31,068 nucleotides of DNA from CAUZJO01 sp963580245 (GCA_963580245.1 CAUZJO010000046.1:1-31068), one strand, 5' to 3'; shown: positions 1 through 8,867, numbered from the stretch's first letter. Notes: generated by a model not told the origin, from the letters alone. Numbers and translations: made by a program.

Positions 1-388
1 CTGCGGACCGTCAGCCGTCCCGAAAAACACCTCGCGATTCTGCTCCAGCGTCTGGGGCTTCCACTGCCGAACCGACCCAAAAGAATTCAAAATGTAGTGC
101 AGACTTTTACCCGAAAAATTCAAATTTACTCGAAAACGGGCACTTCTAAGCTCTGAACTGCGGGAAATGGGTTAGAGAAACCTGACAGAGATTTGCTTGA
201 GCAGATTGAAAGTCTTTGCACCAAGAAGGGGGTGAAACTGGTACTCCTCACGCCTGGAAATTGAACAAACCATCCACGAGCAATAACCACGCAGGACGGG
301 GCCTTCGCTGTCTACTTCTTTCTATTAAGTTCGTGTTCGTTGCGTATTTCTACATGGCCTGTGTGTTCTCTCGCTCAGACCCGACCTT
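1..388. other. Left-edge region without a convincing complete gene
   Basis: Two short frames stay open to the window edge. On the minus strand, about 57 codons run from a stop near 172 down to position 1; the stretch from about 90 to 1 reads plausibly as protein (for example VRQWKPQTLEQNREVFFG). On the plus strand, frame 1 is open to a TGA at 154-156. Neither has an ATG start with a ribosome binding site, and I recognise neither product. One of them may be the end of a gene lying outside the window. From about 100 to 388 the sequence is AT-richer and looks intergenic. I see no clear rho-independent terminator for the leftward ilvD transcript. Confidence 0.3.
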
Positions 389-2287
389 CTACTCACTCAT
401 GAGAACCGCTCCCTGCGCCGCGTTGGTGACCATCTTTTGGTATCGGCCGAGCCATCCGTAATTCATGCGCGGCGCGGGCGGTTGCCATTGCTTGCGTCGC
501 TCGGCTAGTTTTTCTTCGGTCAGCTTGACCTCCAGCCGACGGTTCGGGATGTCGATTGAGATGATGTCGCCGTCGCGCAGTAGGCCGATGGCGCCGCCCT
601 GGGCCGCTTCGGGGCTGATGTGGCCGATGCAGGCGCCGGAGGTCCCGCCGCTGAAACGGCCGTCGGTGATCAGCGCCACCGACTTGCCCAGGCCCATCCC
701 CTTGATGTAGCTGGTCGGCGAGAGCATCTCCTGCATCCCGGGGCCTCCGCGCGGGCCTTCGTGGCGGATCACGACGACCATCCCCGCCTTGACCTTGTGG
801 CCGAGGATGCCCGCGCAGGCCTCTTCCTGGCTCTCGAAAATGATCGCCGGGCCTGCGTGGACGAGCATGGCGGGATCGACGCCGGCCGTTTTCACGACCG
901 AACCCTCCTCGGCGAGGTTGCCGTAGAGGATCGTCAGGCCGCCCTCCTCGGAATAGGCCCGGTCGACTTCGCGGATCACGTCGAAGGGATCGAAAGTCAA
1001 TGTGGACTCGATGCAGGGATTGGCAATGACGGCCGTGGCCGCTCCGCCCGCGTCGCCCCTGCCGGTGGCGGCCATTTTGCGCTCGGGCGCGTGGCCGTGG
1101 GCGCTAAATAGCTCGCCGCGCACCGTTTCCACGTCCTTGCCGGTCGCCTTGCTGCCTTCGACGTAAAGCGAGATCGCCCCTTCGGTGACCGCTTCGCTAC
1201 GCGCGTCATGGGCGGCGATGTTCTCGCCCAGCGTCTGGCCGGTCACGGTCATGCAGTCGGTCGATAGCAGGCCGGGCTTGCCGCGAACGAGCGAACCGAG
1301 GATCGAGTGGATGCCGCCGGCGCGATGGACGTCCTGGATGTGATAGACGCGGCCTTCGGGCGTCGCCGAGGGGGCCGCTTTGCAGATATTCGGCGTGCGC
1401 TTGCACAGGTCGTTGATCCGCGTCATGTCATACTCGATCCCCGCCTCGCGCGCGACGGCCAGGACGTGCAGCAGCGTGTTGGTCGAGCCGCCCATCGCCA
1501 TGTCGAGAATCATCGCGTTATCGAACGCCTCGAGCGTGGCGATGTCGCGCGGTTTGATGTCCAGTTTAACCAGCTTCAGGATTTGTTCGGCCGCCCGGCG
1601 ATAGAGCCGCTTGCGTTCCTCGCTGGTCGCCAGGACCGTCCCGTTGCCGGGCAACGCGATCCCCAGCGCTTCGTTGAGGCAGTTCATCGAGTTGGCCGTG
1701 AACATCCCCGAGCACGAGCCGCAGGTCGGGCAGGCGTTCATTTCGATGTCGGCCAGCTCGGCATCATCGATCTTGCCCACCTCGTGCTCGCCGATGGCCG
1801 AGAAGGCGTCGATCAGGTCGACTTCCTTGCCTCCCCGCGTGTTGCCCGCCTCCATCGGCCCGCCCGAGATGAAGATCGTCGGCACGTCGCAGCGCATCGC
1901 GCCCATCATCATCCCCGGCACGATCTTGTCGCAGTTGGGGATGCAGACGACGCCGTCGAAGCAGTGGGCGCGGACCATCGTCTCGAGCGAATCGGCGATG
2001 ATCTCGCGCGAGGGGAGCGAGTATTTCATCCCGTCGTGACCCATCGCGATCCCGTCATCGACGCCGATCGTGTTGAACACAAACGGCACCCCGCCGGCCT
2101 CGCGCACCGCCTCCTTGACGAACTGCCCGACGGCGTTGAGGTGGACGTGGCCGGGGATGATCTCGACGTAACTATTGCAAATCCCGATAAACGGCTTCTC
2201 CCAGTCGTCTTCCTTGACGCCCGTGGCGCGCAGGAGCGACCGATGCGGCGCCCGCTCCCGTCCTTTTTTGATCATGTCCGATCGCAT
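389..2287 (-). CDS. ilvD: Dihydroxy-acid dehydratase IlvD
   Basis: Cytoplasmic iron-sulfur dehydratase of branched-chain amino acid synthesis. It converts 2,3-dihydroxy-isovalerate and 2,3-dihydroxy-3-methylvalerate to the 2-keto acids, so it also makes the 2-ketoisovalerate that PanB uses. Family hallmarks are clear: the N-terminal RAPHRSLLRATG, the cluster-ligand candidates Cys37, Cys115/Cys119 (CIPNCDK) and the CPTCGSCSGM run near residue 186-195, GGSTNT, and PRGGPGMQEML near the C terminus. Start choice: the open frame extends to a GTG at 2290, but the ATG at 2287 has AAGGAG eight bases upstream, giving 632 residues. The stop is TAG. The sulfatase gene lies 97 bases upstream on the same strand, so cotranscription is possible but not obvious. 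IlvD and the related sugar-acid dehydratase Edd share this fold; the residue pattern favours IlvD. Confidence 0.96.
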   Translation of the reverse strand: MRSDMIKKGRERAPHRSLLRATGVKEDDWEKPFIGICNSYVEIIPGHVHLNAVGQFVKEAVREAGGVPFVFNTIGVDDGIAMGHDGMKYSLPSREIIADSLETMVRAHCFDGVVCIPNCDKIVPGMMMGAMRCDVPTIFISGGPMEAGNTRGGKEVDLIDAFSAIGEHEVGKIDDAELADIEMNACPTCGSCSGMFTANSMNCLNEALGIALPGNGTVLATSEERKRLYRRAAEQILKLVKLDIKPRDIATLEAFDNAMILDMAMGGSTNTLLHVLAVAREAGIEYDMTRINDLCKRTPNICKAAPSATPEGRVYHIQDVHRAGGIHSILGSLVRGKPGLLSTDCMTVTGQTLGENIAAHDARSEAVTEGAISLYVEGSKATGKDVETVRGELFSAHGHAPERKMAATGRGDAGGAATAVIANPCIESTLTFDPFDVIREVDRAYSEEGGLTILYGNLAEEGSVVKTAGVDPAMLVHAGPAIIFESQEEACAGILGHKVKAGMVVVIRHEGPRGGPGMQEMLSPTSYIKGMGLGKSVALITDGRFSGGTSGACIGHISPEAAQGGAIGLLRDGDIISIDIPNRRLEVKLTEEKLAERRKQWQPPAPRMNYGWLGRYQKMVTNAAQGAVLMSE

Positions 2288-2384
2288 CACTTCGGCTCCT
2301 TGGCGGCGAGAGAGGCTTGCCTACGACTGGCCTGTCGCCACTCTTCATATTCATCCGAGATACTCTTTGGGTCGAGTCTCGGGT

Positions 2385-4169
2385 CTATAACGAGATATGC
2401 GACTCCGTCCGGTGCCTACTCTCAAATCCACCCATACTTTGATTGTAGCGCCAATAATTGTAATGGAGCCTAAATCCGGTTTCTCGAAAGTCAATCGTTC
2501 TGACCGGGGTCTCCCCGTCGTCGTGGAATCCCTTGGCCTTGATGACCAAGGGAGGATCGACGGAAAAGGGGCCGGTAAATCGCGGTGAATCCCGCGTGGG
2601 GTCCGAACCATCTAACGTATAGTGGATCGTCGCCGCCCAGATTGGGCTGGATAGACTCACCGTGGCGCGGTCCCAGAAGGCGATTCCCGGCGCCGCGGGT
2701 TTGATGTCGAAATTCACCACTTCCTGACGACACCAGACCTGGTCATAATGCTTCGTTTCCACCCCTTCTTCCAGGTGATAATCCGAACTCCCGTCGTCGC
2801 CCTGTTGCGCCATCCATGCATCAAGTGTTTCTCGCAGCGACGCCAGCAGTTCCGTATTGGCCGGATCATCCGCGATGTTGTTGATTTCATGGGGATCCTT
2901 TTGCAAGTCATAGAGTTCGACGGGTGGACGGTGGAGATGGTCTCGTATCCGCCGCGCCGCGACAGGGTCAGTGGCGGATTTCTTGACCCATGAGTTCCAA
3001 ACAGCCCATTCGCGTTGAGTCGCGGGCAGGTTGGTGGCCCAATAGTCGGGAAATTCGAAACGCGAATCGATGTTCCAAATGTACTTGTGCGTTTTGGTTC
3101 GCAACGCCCGCGTGGAATAAGCAGTGATGACGCCAAAGGTCATGGCCCCGAAGATTGCATCGTGATGGTCCTTTTTCCGTCCCAATAGAACGGGGAGAAA
3201 ACTTTTTCCGTCCAGGGGCGCGCCGCCACATTCACTGACGACGCGGTCCACGTCTCCCCCGCCCGCGTCAATAAAAGTCGGCACGATGTCCACCAGACTC
3301 ACCAATGCATCGCTGACGGTCCCGGGTTTGATTTTTCCCGGCCAGCGGGCAATGAATGGAACGTTGATTCCCGCGTCGTAAAGGTTCCACTTTTCATGGG
3401 GCCAATGGGAACCATGATCCGAGGCGTATATGGTTAAGGTATTCTCCTCCATATTGTTCTCTCGAAGCATTTGCAGGACTCTTCCCACGGCCGTGTCCAT
3501 AAATTCAATCTCGGAATAATACCGAGCCCGCATTGCCCTTGTTTCAGGGGTATCCACCAGATAGGGGGGCATTTCGACTTCGTTTGGATCGTATGGATAC
3601 TCATTGGCGCCTCGCCTATAGTCCCAATGGGTTTCGAAGTGGCACATCATGACGCACAACGGTTTGTCACCGGGGTCCGCGAGGATACGCTTGATGTCCT
3701 CGCCGGGACCGTCCAGACCCAGGACGCGATCATATTCCTCGAACGGAAAGGACTCTTCGGGCTTAACGTGCTGCTTGCCCAGGATAATGACCCGGTATCC
3801 CAGGGACTGCATATAATGGGCCATGCTCTTGGTGCCGGGTTTGCACGAACTGTGGTTCGGATGGGCCCCATTGCGGATGGGATATAGACCTGTATGGATG
3901 GCGGCCCTGCTCGGACCACACATGGGGGCCGGGGTGCAAACGTTATTGAAGGTCATCCCTTCGGATGCGAGCCGATCAACGTTCGGAGTCCGAACGATAC
4001 TGTTCCCATAACAGCCATGGTCCCGTTTGGGCGTGTCATCGGTGAAGATCATGAAGATGTTGGGACGCGCGTGGGACGCACCGTGAGAACTGCGCACACT
4101 CATCAAACCAGGAACCGAAGCCATCGCGGCGGTTCCACCCAGCATTTTAACGAAATCACGTCGTTGCAT
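2385..4169 (-). CDS. Tat-exported sulfatase with C-terminal chitobiase-like domain
   Basis: Type I (formylglycine-dependent) sulfatase, expected to remove sulfate esters from polysaccharides or other organosulfates outside the cytoplasm. The N terminus has the twin-arginine pattern RRDFVKMLGG followed by a hydrophobic Ala/Met stretch, so export in folded form is likely. Metal ligand candidates are Asp44-Asp45 (IFTDD). The maturation motif is CGPSR at 84-88, with Cys84 the residue to be oxidised to formylglycine. GKQH (131-134) and SDHGSH are further active-site segments. Residues about 490-560 (TIHYTLDGSDPT and following) resemble the CHB_HEX_C beta-sandwich often appended to planctomycete sulfatases and glycosidases. 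The ATG at 4169 is preceded by GGGAGGA. Third codon positions are visibly richer in A/T than in ilvD, which may reflect acquisition. The substrate cannot be told from sequence. Confidence 0.9.
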   Translation of the reverse strand: MQRRDFVKMLGGTAAMASVPGLMSVRSSHGASHARPNIFMIFTDDTPKRDHGCYGNSIVRTPNVDRLASEGMTFNNVCTPAPMCGPSRAAIHTGLYPIRNGAHPNHSSCKPGTKSMAHYMQSLGYRVIILGKQHVKPEESFPFEEYDRVLGLDGPGEDIKRILADPGDKPLCVMMCHFETHWDYRRGANEYPYDPNEVEMPPYLVDTPETRAMRARYYSEIEFMDTAVGRVLQMLRENNMEENTLTIYASDHGSHWPHEKWNLYDAGINVPFIARWPGKIKPGTVSDALVSLVDIVPTFIDAGGGDVDRVVSECGGAPLDGKSFLPVLLGRKKDHHDAIFGAMTFGVITAYSTRALRTKTHKYIWNIDSRFEFPDYWATNLPATQREWAVWNSWVKKSATDPVAARRIRDHLHRPPVELYDLQKDPHEINNIADDPANTELLASLRETLDAWMAQQGDDGSSDYHLEEGVETKHYDQVWCRQEVVNFDIKPAAPGIAFWDRATVSLSSPIWAATIHYTLDGSDPTRDSPRFTGPFSVDPPLVIKAKGFHDDGETPVRTIDFRETGFRLHYNYWRYNQSMGGFESRHRTESHISL

Positions 4170-4395
4170 TTTGAATCCAGTCCTCCCTTAATGATCAATC
4201 AGGTTAACGCGCCCGAATCGAGAACTTCACAGATCACCCCTGGAATTGTACCTCGAATCGAAACAATTTTAAATCGTATTTTTCACGGGACTCTCTTGGG
4301 TTGCAACTCCTTCAAAGTTGCACCCTCCATCCAATCCCTTTTCCTTACCGTACCGGCCGGGTCTCGTTCGTTCTTCCAACTTGTCCGCTTTAGTT
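4170..4395. other. AT-rich intergenic gap upstream of the sulfatase
   Basis: No gene is supported here; the short frames lack ribosome binding sites. The stretch around 4255-4285 is strongly AT-rich and could hold the sulfatase promoter, read leftward, but I cannot assign -35 and -10 boxes with confidence. Confidence 0.35.
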
Positions 4396-4824
4396 TCATT
4401 TGTGCGGCGTCGAATTCTGCATCCAGTTTGCGTCCTCGGTAGACTTTGACCGTTTCCGTCTGAGTCCTGACGGCCACCAATGGTCCTGATGATCCATATA
4501 GAACAACAACCAGTCCTTGCCCTCGGGCCTGGCCCAAAAGCGCACGGTGTAGGGTTCACCCCAGTTCTTATTCAGCGACTGCGTCAGACGAAGCTCCGTG
4601 CCGTTCTCAAGCCTCATCACGTCGAGGACACGCAGGCGATCAACCGGCCCGAACGGATGAAAGACATAGATCAACAGAAATCCCAAAGGTGCGCCTGGGA
4701 TAATCGCTACAAGCGCCCCAAGAGTCCCGTGTCGCCGGTACGCTCGGAAAATCAGCCAGATGAAGAACGCCAGGCCGATTCCGATACCAGCCTGAACAGC
4801 CAAGAGATCGTCGTCGACGGTCAT
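4396..4824 (-). CDS. Small two-segment membrane protein, function unknown
   Basis: A 142-residue protein I do not recognise. Residues about 11-27 (IGIGLAFFIWLIFRAY) and about 34-55 (GALVAIIPGAPLGFLLIYVF) look like two membrane-spanning helices separated by a short basic loop, which suggests a hairpin with the N terminus outside. The remaining 85 residues are hydrophilic and aromatic-rich (YTVRFWARPEGKDWLLFYM, then DHQDHWW) and end in a basic, low-complexity tail. The ATG at 4824 has a distant AGGGG upstream. Codon use is less GC-biased than in the neighbouring ilvD. It stands alone between the sulfatase and a divergent transporter. It could be a false gene, but the clean hydrophobic pattern and continuous sense frame favour a real one. 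Confidence 0.6.
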   Translation of the reverse strand: MTVDDDLLAVQAGIGIGLAFFIWLIFRAYRRHGTLGALVAIIPGAPLGFLLIYVFHPFGPVDRLRVLDVMRLENGTELRLTQSLNKNWGEPYTVRFWARPEGKDWLLFYMDHQDHWWPSGLRRKRSKSTEDANWMQNSTPHK

Positions 4825-5259
4825 GCTAATGATTCACCCCTATGCATGTCTTGAGTCGGCCCCGTCCACGATCGCGTTTCGCCCGATGTGGGTTAGCACT
4901 TCACCCTACAGGAAAACTTTGCCACTGGCCAGCCCGAAGGCTAGGGTATGGCGGGACGGGGTTGATACGTGTAGCACCCTTGCGACTCGGCTCCCGGCTC
5001 CCGGCCCTCGTCCTCGTAATCGGTCTTTTTCTCGAGCCGCAATCAAGTAGGGATGTGATGATGATGGGGATTACGATTACGAGGACGAGGGTCGGGAGCC
5101 GAGTCTCCGACGCGCCATAGCGCTTTGGCGACGGTGCGAGCCGAACATCATCCCGAACGGGATTCTTGCATCGAAGCGGCGTTTACCCCGGTCGGGGATC
5201 ACGGCGGAACCGCTCCGCGCCGGACGAGGCCGAGATCGTCATCATTTGACCACACGGGA
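4825..5259. other. Divergent intergenic region with repeat hairpin
   Basis: A gap of about 435 bases between a leftward small membrane protein and a rightward transporter. Its main content is the inverted repeat at 4984-5105, listed separately. A small hairpin with a GAA turn (4929-4945) is also present. An in-frame extension of the transporter back to 5125 exists, but it reads as non-family sequence and overlaps no ribosome binding site. I find no convincing promoter boxes. Confidence 0.5.
4984..5105. repeat. Dispersed hexamer-repeat inverted element, copy A
   Basis: The left arm (4984-5022) and right arm (5069-5105) are near-complementary over about 35 bases, the left arm carrying one extra hexamer, with a loop of about 46 bases. 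The arms contain GTCCTC and GTAATC hexamers on the left and GATTAC and GAGGAC on the right. The core from 5014 shares 18 identical bases (cgtaatcggtctttttct) and then CGCAATC with the element at the right end of the window, so this is a family and not a chance palindrome. It has no open frame of its own. Confidence 0.85.
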
Positions 5260-6261
5260 ATGAACGTGGCGCCCATCCCCTCCAGTATCTCGAACAAACT
5301 CAAATCGCAGTGGTTTTCGCTGACGTTGATCGTTCTGTGCATGGTGGCATGGGCCTGGCCCCGGCTGGGGATCGCCCTCAGTTTGGATGATTGGACCAAA
5401 CGCCTGGCCATCTGCACGATTTTCTTCTTCTCGGGCCTGGCGCTGCGCACCGAGGAGGTCGTCCGCGGTTTCAGCCGCTGGCCCGTCCATCTGTACATCC
5501 AATCCTTCTGCTTTTTGTTCCTGCCGCTGTGTTGCTGGCTGGTGCTCGCGCCGTGGCGCGAGACGATGCCCGAAGGGTTGCTGGTGGGATTCTACCTGCT
5601 GGCCGTCCTGCCGACGACGGTCACCTCGTGCGTCGTCTTCAGCCAACTGTCGGGAGGGGTCTCCTCGGTGGCCCTGTTCAACGCCGTGGTCGGCAACATG
5701 GCCGGCGTCGTCCTTTCGCCCACGCTGCTGATCCTGATGCTCGGGACGGGGGGGCCGGATATTGATCTCGATCCCGCCGCCATTTTCCTCAAGCTGTGCC
5801 TGCTCGTGGTGCTTCCCTTCGTGCTGGGCCAGGTCCTGCATTGGATCACCAACGTCGAGCAGACGGCCTGGCCGCGCCGCGCCTCTCTGATTAACAGTTG
5901 CTGTCTGTTGACCATTGTCTATCTGGTGTTCAGCCGAACTTTCGCCGCGGGCGGATGGGGTGGGCAAACGGCCGCGATTATCTGGCCCCTGGCGGTGCTG
6001 GCGCCGGCTCATGGGCTGGCGCTGGGTCTGGCGAGCTTGGGGGCCAAGGCCCTGGGTTGGTCGCGCGCCGAACGCATCACGGTCCTCTTCTGCGCCCCAC
6101 AGAAGACCCTTACGCTGGGCGTGCCGCTGTTGGCGGCCTGCCTGGAGGCCAACCGCCCCGAGCTGCTCGGACTGGCCAGCTTGCCGATGATCGTCTATCA
6201 CATCACCCAGTTGATCGCCTCGGGATTCCTCAAGGATTACCTGGTGCGCCACGCGAGCTGA
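5260..6261 (+). CDS. SBF-like (bile acid:sodium symporter family) transporter
   Basis: A 333-residue polytopic inner-membrane protein with about ten hydrophobic segments. It matches the SBF-like/YfeH-Rch1 branch of the bile acid:sodium symporter superfamily. Recognisable stretches are FFFSGLALRTEEV near residue 55, a central PTTVTSCVVFSQLSGG, and the C-terminal CAPQKTLTLGVPL followed by the LPMIVYHITQLI helix. These carry the crossover-motif residues typical of this superfamily. The transported solute is unknown; bile acids are unlikely in a free-living bacterium. Start choice: the frame opens back to 5125, but the first 45 residues are hydrophilic and unlike the family, and the ATG at 5260 begins a normal-length protein. 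No operon partner is evident, the next gene lying 100 bases downstream. Confidence 0.85.
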   Translation: MNVAPIPSSISNKLKSQWFSLTLIVLCMVAWAWPRLGIALSLDDWTKRLAICTIFFFSGLALRTEEVVRGFSRWPVHLYIQSFCFLFLPLCCWLVLAPWRETMPEGLLVGFYLLAVLPTTVTSCVVFSQLSGGVSSVALFNAVVGNMAGVVLSPTLLILMLGTGGPDIDLDPAAIFLKLCLLVVLPFVLGQVLHWITNVEQTAWPRRASLINSCCLLTIVYLVFSRTFAAGGWGGQTAAIIWPLAVLAPAHGLALGLASLGAKALGWSRAERITVLFCAPQKTLTLGVPLLAACLEANRPELLGLASLPMIVYHITQLIASGFLKDYLVRHAS

Positions 6262-6361
6262 GGCGAAATGCGTTGCCACCCGCCGCAGATCGCGGCAGAA
6301 TCGGCGGAGATGTTGAAAAGATTGTGGTTGCTCCCGGCCCCGAGCGGATCAATTTAACCCA

Positions 6362-7363
6362 ATGCAGCTCGTCCGCACATGCCTTGCTCTTGTTGCGTGC
6401 GTTTCGATTCTCACCTTCTCCTCGGGCTGTGCGAGGGTGCCGGGCGCCGAGCAATCGGGCGGGGCTTATCAATTCGCCATCATCGGCGATGCCCCCTATA
6501 GCGAGGAGCAGGAAAGGCAATTCCTCAGCGTGATCGACGAACTCAACGCCACTTCCCTCGCCTTCGTCGTCCACGTCGGCGATACCAAGGGGGGCGAGAA
6601 CTCGCCCTGCTCCGAGGAACAACTGCAACATGCCCATGATTTGATTCAGCGCATCGAACATCCCGTGATCTACACGCCGGGCGACAATGAGTGGACCGAT
6701 TGCCATCGCGAGAGCAACGGGGGTTCCGATCCGCTCGAATGGCTCCAGAAGATCCGCGCGATTTATTTTCAGGACGATTCCAGCCTGGGCCAAAAGCCGA
6801 TGCCGCTCCAGCGACAGAGCGAGAACCCAGAGTTCAAAGAGTACCCCGAAAACGCCCGCTGGACGCTCGGTCCCGTCATGTACGTGACGCTACACGTCGT
6901 CGGCAGCGCGAACAATTCGGGCCGCACGCCCCAGTGTGATCGGGAATCCGAGGCGCGCAACCGGGCCAATGAGGTTTGGCTGCGGGAGGCTTTCGACGTG
7001 GCCTACAAACAGGGCCTGCGCGCCGTCGTCGTGGTGATGCACGCCGACCCCTGGTTCGAGCGCGAGCCCGATGACCCGCGCCGCGCCCCGTATAACTCAC
7101 TGCTGACCGAGCTCGAAATCGAGACATTGTTCTTTGACGGGCCGGTGCTCCTCGTTCACGGCGATACCCACCAGTTCCGGGTCGACAAGCCGATGCTCAG
7201 CCAGACCAGCGGCGAGGTCATCGAGAACCTGACCAGGGTGGAATCCTTCGGGGCGCCCCATGTCCACTGGTTGAGAGTGATCGTCGACGAGGACAACCCG
7301 TCGCTCTTCGCGGTTTCGCCCCAGATTGTCGAAAGCAATCTCTTTGATCATTTGGCGGATTAG
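6362..7363 (+). CDS. Secreted calcineurin-like metallophosphoesterase, probable lipoprotein
   Basis: A 333-residue protein with an N-terminal signal sequence ending in FSSGC (Cys23), which looks like a lipobox although the -3 residue is not the usual Leu, so membrane anchoring by lipidation is likely but not certain. The dinuclear metallophosphoesterase motifs are in order: GDAP with Asp43, HVGDTK with Asp74, TPGDNEW with Asp108-Asn109, MHADPW with His227, and VHGDTH with His266 and His270. These are the metal and phosphate ligands of the family. The extra Cys pairs (PCSEE, TDCHRE) could form disulfides outside the cytoplasm. The substrate is unknown: phosphomonoester or diester hydrolysis of nucleotides or lipids is typical. 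It stands between the transporter and the GAF gene with about 100-base gaps on each side. Confidence 0.86.
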   Translation: MQLVRTCLALVACVSILTFSSGCARVPGAEQSGGAYQFAIIGDAPYSEEQERQFLSVIDELNATSLAFVVHVGDTKGGENSPCSEEQLQHAHDLIQRIEHPVIYTPGDNEWTDCHRESNGGSDPLEWLQKIRAIYFQDDSSLGQKPMPLQRQSENPEFKEYPENARWTLGPVMYVTLHVVGSANNSGRTPQCDRESEARNRANEVWLREAFDVAYKQGLRAVVVVMHADPWFEREPDDPRRAPYNSLLTELEIETLFFDGPVLLVHGDTHQFRVDKPMLSQTSGEVIENLTRVESFGAPHVHWLRVIVDEDNPSLFAVSPQIVESNLFDHLAD

Positions 7364-7451
7364 ATGAGACCATTTTAGATCATGGTGGAAACCACGCCAG
7401 GTTTCTCACCAGACGGCTCGACCGAGCAGCCATTCCGGAGAGGGGACGAAG

Positions 7452-8867
7452 ATGGGATTCTTTGACAAGAAAAGTCGGCAGCTCCGCAAGAAGCTGAAGG
7501 ACCTGCAAGCGGACCTGCGCGATGCCGAGGAGGAGGGTAAGTTCGTCGTCCAGGACGGCATCTTCTTCGCCGAGATGGCCGACATGGGCGAAAATACCAT
7601 GATGGTTTTCTCCGTCGCCGACCTGCACACCTCACAGGACGAATCGGTCCTTGAGACCTTCTTCGACCGCAACGGCTTCACCGTCGAGGATATTAAGATG
7701 GACCGCTCGCGCCAGGACATCAAGGCCATCGAGATCATCCCCCCCAACGAGATGTTGGTCGGCACCGCCAAGCTGCTCCAGGGCCACGGTTACCGCGTGA
7801 TCGACGACAGCGACGGCGAGCGGCCCGTCGATCTGGAGCGCCACGTTTTTCCCATCAGCGCGCTGGCGCGGGCCGTGTCGGCCAACTTCGCCTCCCGCGT
7901 GCGCCAGACCGTCGCTCACTCCGCCATCAAGATGACCAAGGAGGGCAACCGGTTGATGGGTTGGATGCCGCTGGTGGTCAAGGCGCTCGAAGTCCGGATT
8001 TCGGCCGAGGCGGTCGAGGCGGCCAAGCCGGCGTTCGATCAGATGTTCGAGCTGCATTATCTGAAACCGTTTGAGAAACCGACGCGCGGGGGGAGAACCC
8101 CCACTCCGGCGCCACCCGCCGAAGCGGCCTCCGCGCCGATCCACGAACCATCCCCCGCCGCTCCGATGGACGACCAGCAGCCGATCCTTCCGCAGCGGTT
8201 CGTCCCGCCGGCGTCCGAGACCGCGGGTCGGAGGGGCACCCCAACCCCCACGCCCAAGGCCCCCCGAACCCCGACTCCGACTTCGGCCCCCGACCAGCCG
8301 ACCCCCTCCGCGCCGCGCGCGGCCACCAGCGGCCAGCTCATCGAGCGGCTGACCAAAAGCGAGAAGCTGGCGCGGGTCATGGCGGCCATGTATCGGTCCC
8401 TGGTCAAGGCCAATCCCGCCCGCTGCGTCCGTAACGCCGAGACCCTGCTCCATAACGTCAACCGGCTGTTCGACGCCTCGGCCACTTGCATCATGGCGCG
8501 CGTCCCGGGCACCGGCCAAATGACGATCTATGCCCAGGCGGGCCACGCGTTGAGCTGGGGCGAGGGCAAGGGCGGTGCGGGGTTCGCCATCTCCCAGACA
8601 ATCATCCGCGATTGCCTGGACCGGGGGATCGCCGTGGCCAGCCAACCCATGGACGGCGCGGGCGACCCGACCCAAAGCATGATCATGTTCCACATCGAGG
8701 CGACCGCCGCCGCGCCGATCAAAATCGAGGGCGAGGTCAGGGGCATCCTCTATCTGGACCGGCGCGAAAGGGGGTCGCATTTCGAGAAGGTCGAACTGGA
8801 TATGCTGCGCAAGGTGAGCCAAGTCTTCCAGGAGTTCCCCGACTTGACGATGGGGGTCACGATTTAG
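7452..8867 (+). CDS. GAF-domain protein with proline-rich linker
   Basis: A 471-residue soluble protein in three parts. Residues 1-200 form a charged N-terminal region starting with a likely coiled coil (RQLRKKLKDLQADLRDAEEE) and continuing into a mixed alpha/beta segment I cannot assign. Residues about 201-292 are a Pro/Thr/Ala-rich disordered linker. Residues about 320-465 look like a GAF sensory domain, with the typical ending GEVRGILYLDRRE followed by FEKVELDMLRKVSQVF. No kinase, cyclase or HTH output domain is attached, so it may act through partners. The ATG at 7452 has GAGGGGACGAAG upstream, a good ribosome binding site. Its end overlaps the end of the convergent Agl23-like gene by 11 bases. 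The ligand is unknown. FHA/GAF-type signalling proteins with such linkers are common in planctomycetes. Confidence 0.72.
   Translation: MGFFDKKSRQLRKKLKDLQADLRDAEEEGKFVVQDGIFFAEMADMGENTMMVFSVADLHTSQDESVLETFFDRNGFTVEDIKMDRSRQDIKAIEIIPPNEMLVGTAKLLQGHGYRVIDDSDGERPVDLERHVFPISALARAVSANFASRVRQTVAHSAIKMTKEGNRLMGWMPLVVKALEVRISAEAVEAAKPAFDQMFELHYLKPFEKPTRGGRTPTPAPPAEAASAPIHEPSPAAPMDDQQPILPQRFVPPASETAGRRGTPTPTPKAPRTPTPTSAPDQPTPSAPRAATSGQLIERLTKSEKLARVMAAMYRSLVKANPARCVRNAETLLHNVNRLFDASATCIMARVPGTGQMTIYAQAGHALSWGEGKGGAGFAISQTIIRDCLDRGIAVASQPMDGAGDPTQSMIMFHIEATAAAPIKIEGEVRGILYLDRRERGSHFEKVELDMLRKVSQVFQEFPDLTMGVTI

Noticed and set aside
2355..2382. Hairpin CCGAGA/TCTCGG beyond the sulfatase stop
   Set aside because: The stem is short with internal mismatches and no T-tract follows on the minus strand, so a terminator call is not supported.
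1307..2473. 388-codon open frame on the plus strand
   Set aside because: It lies opposite ilvD, is rich in Arg/His/Asp/Val typical of the antisense of GC-rich genes, and has no family match.
5125..5259. N-terminal extension of the transporter
   Set aside because: The added 45 residues are polar and unlike the family, which starts normally at the ATG at 5260.
5242..6279. 345-codon open frame on the minus strand
   Set aside because: It is antisense to the SBF-like transporter. The Gln/Arg/His-rich translation is a mirror of hydrophobic codons and not a protein.
7632..8822. 396-codon open frame on the minus strand
   Set aside because: It is antisense to the GAF gene, whose start, ribosome binding site and domain are convincing.
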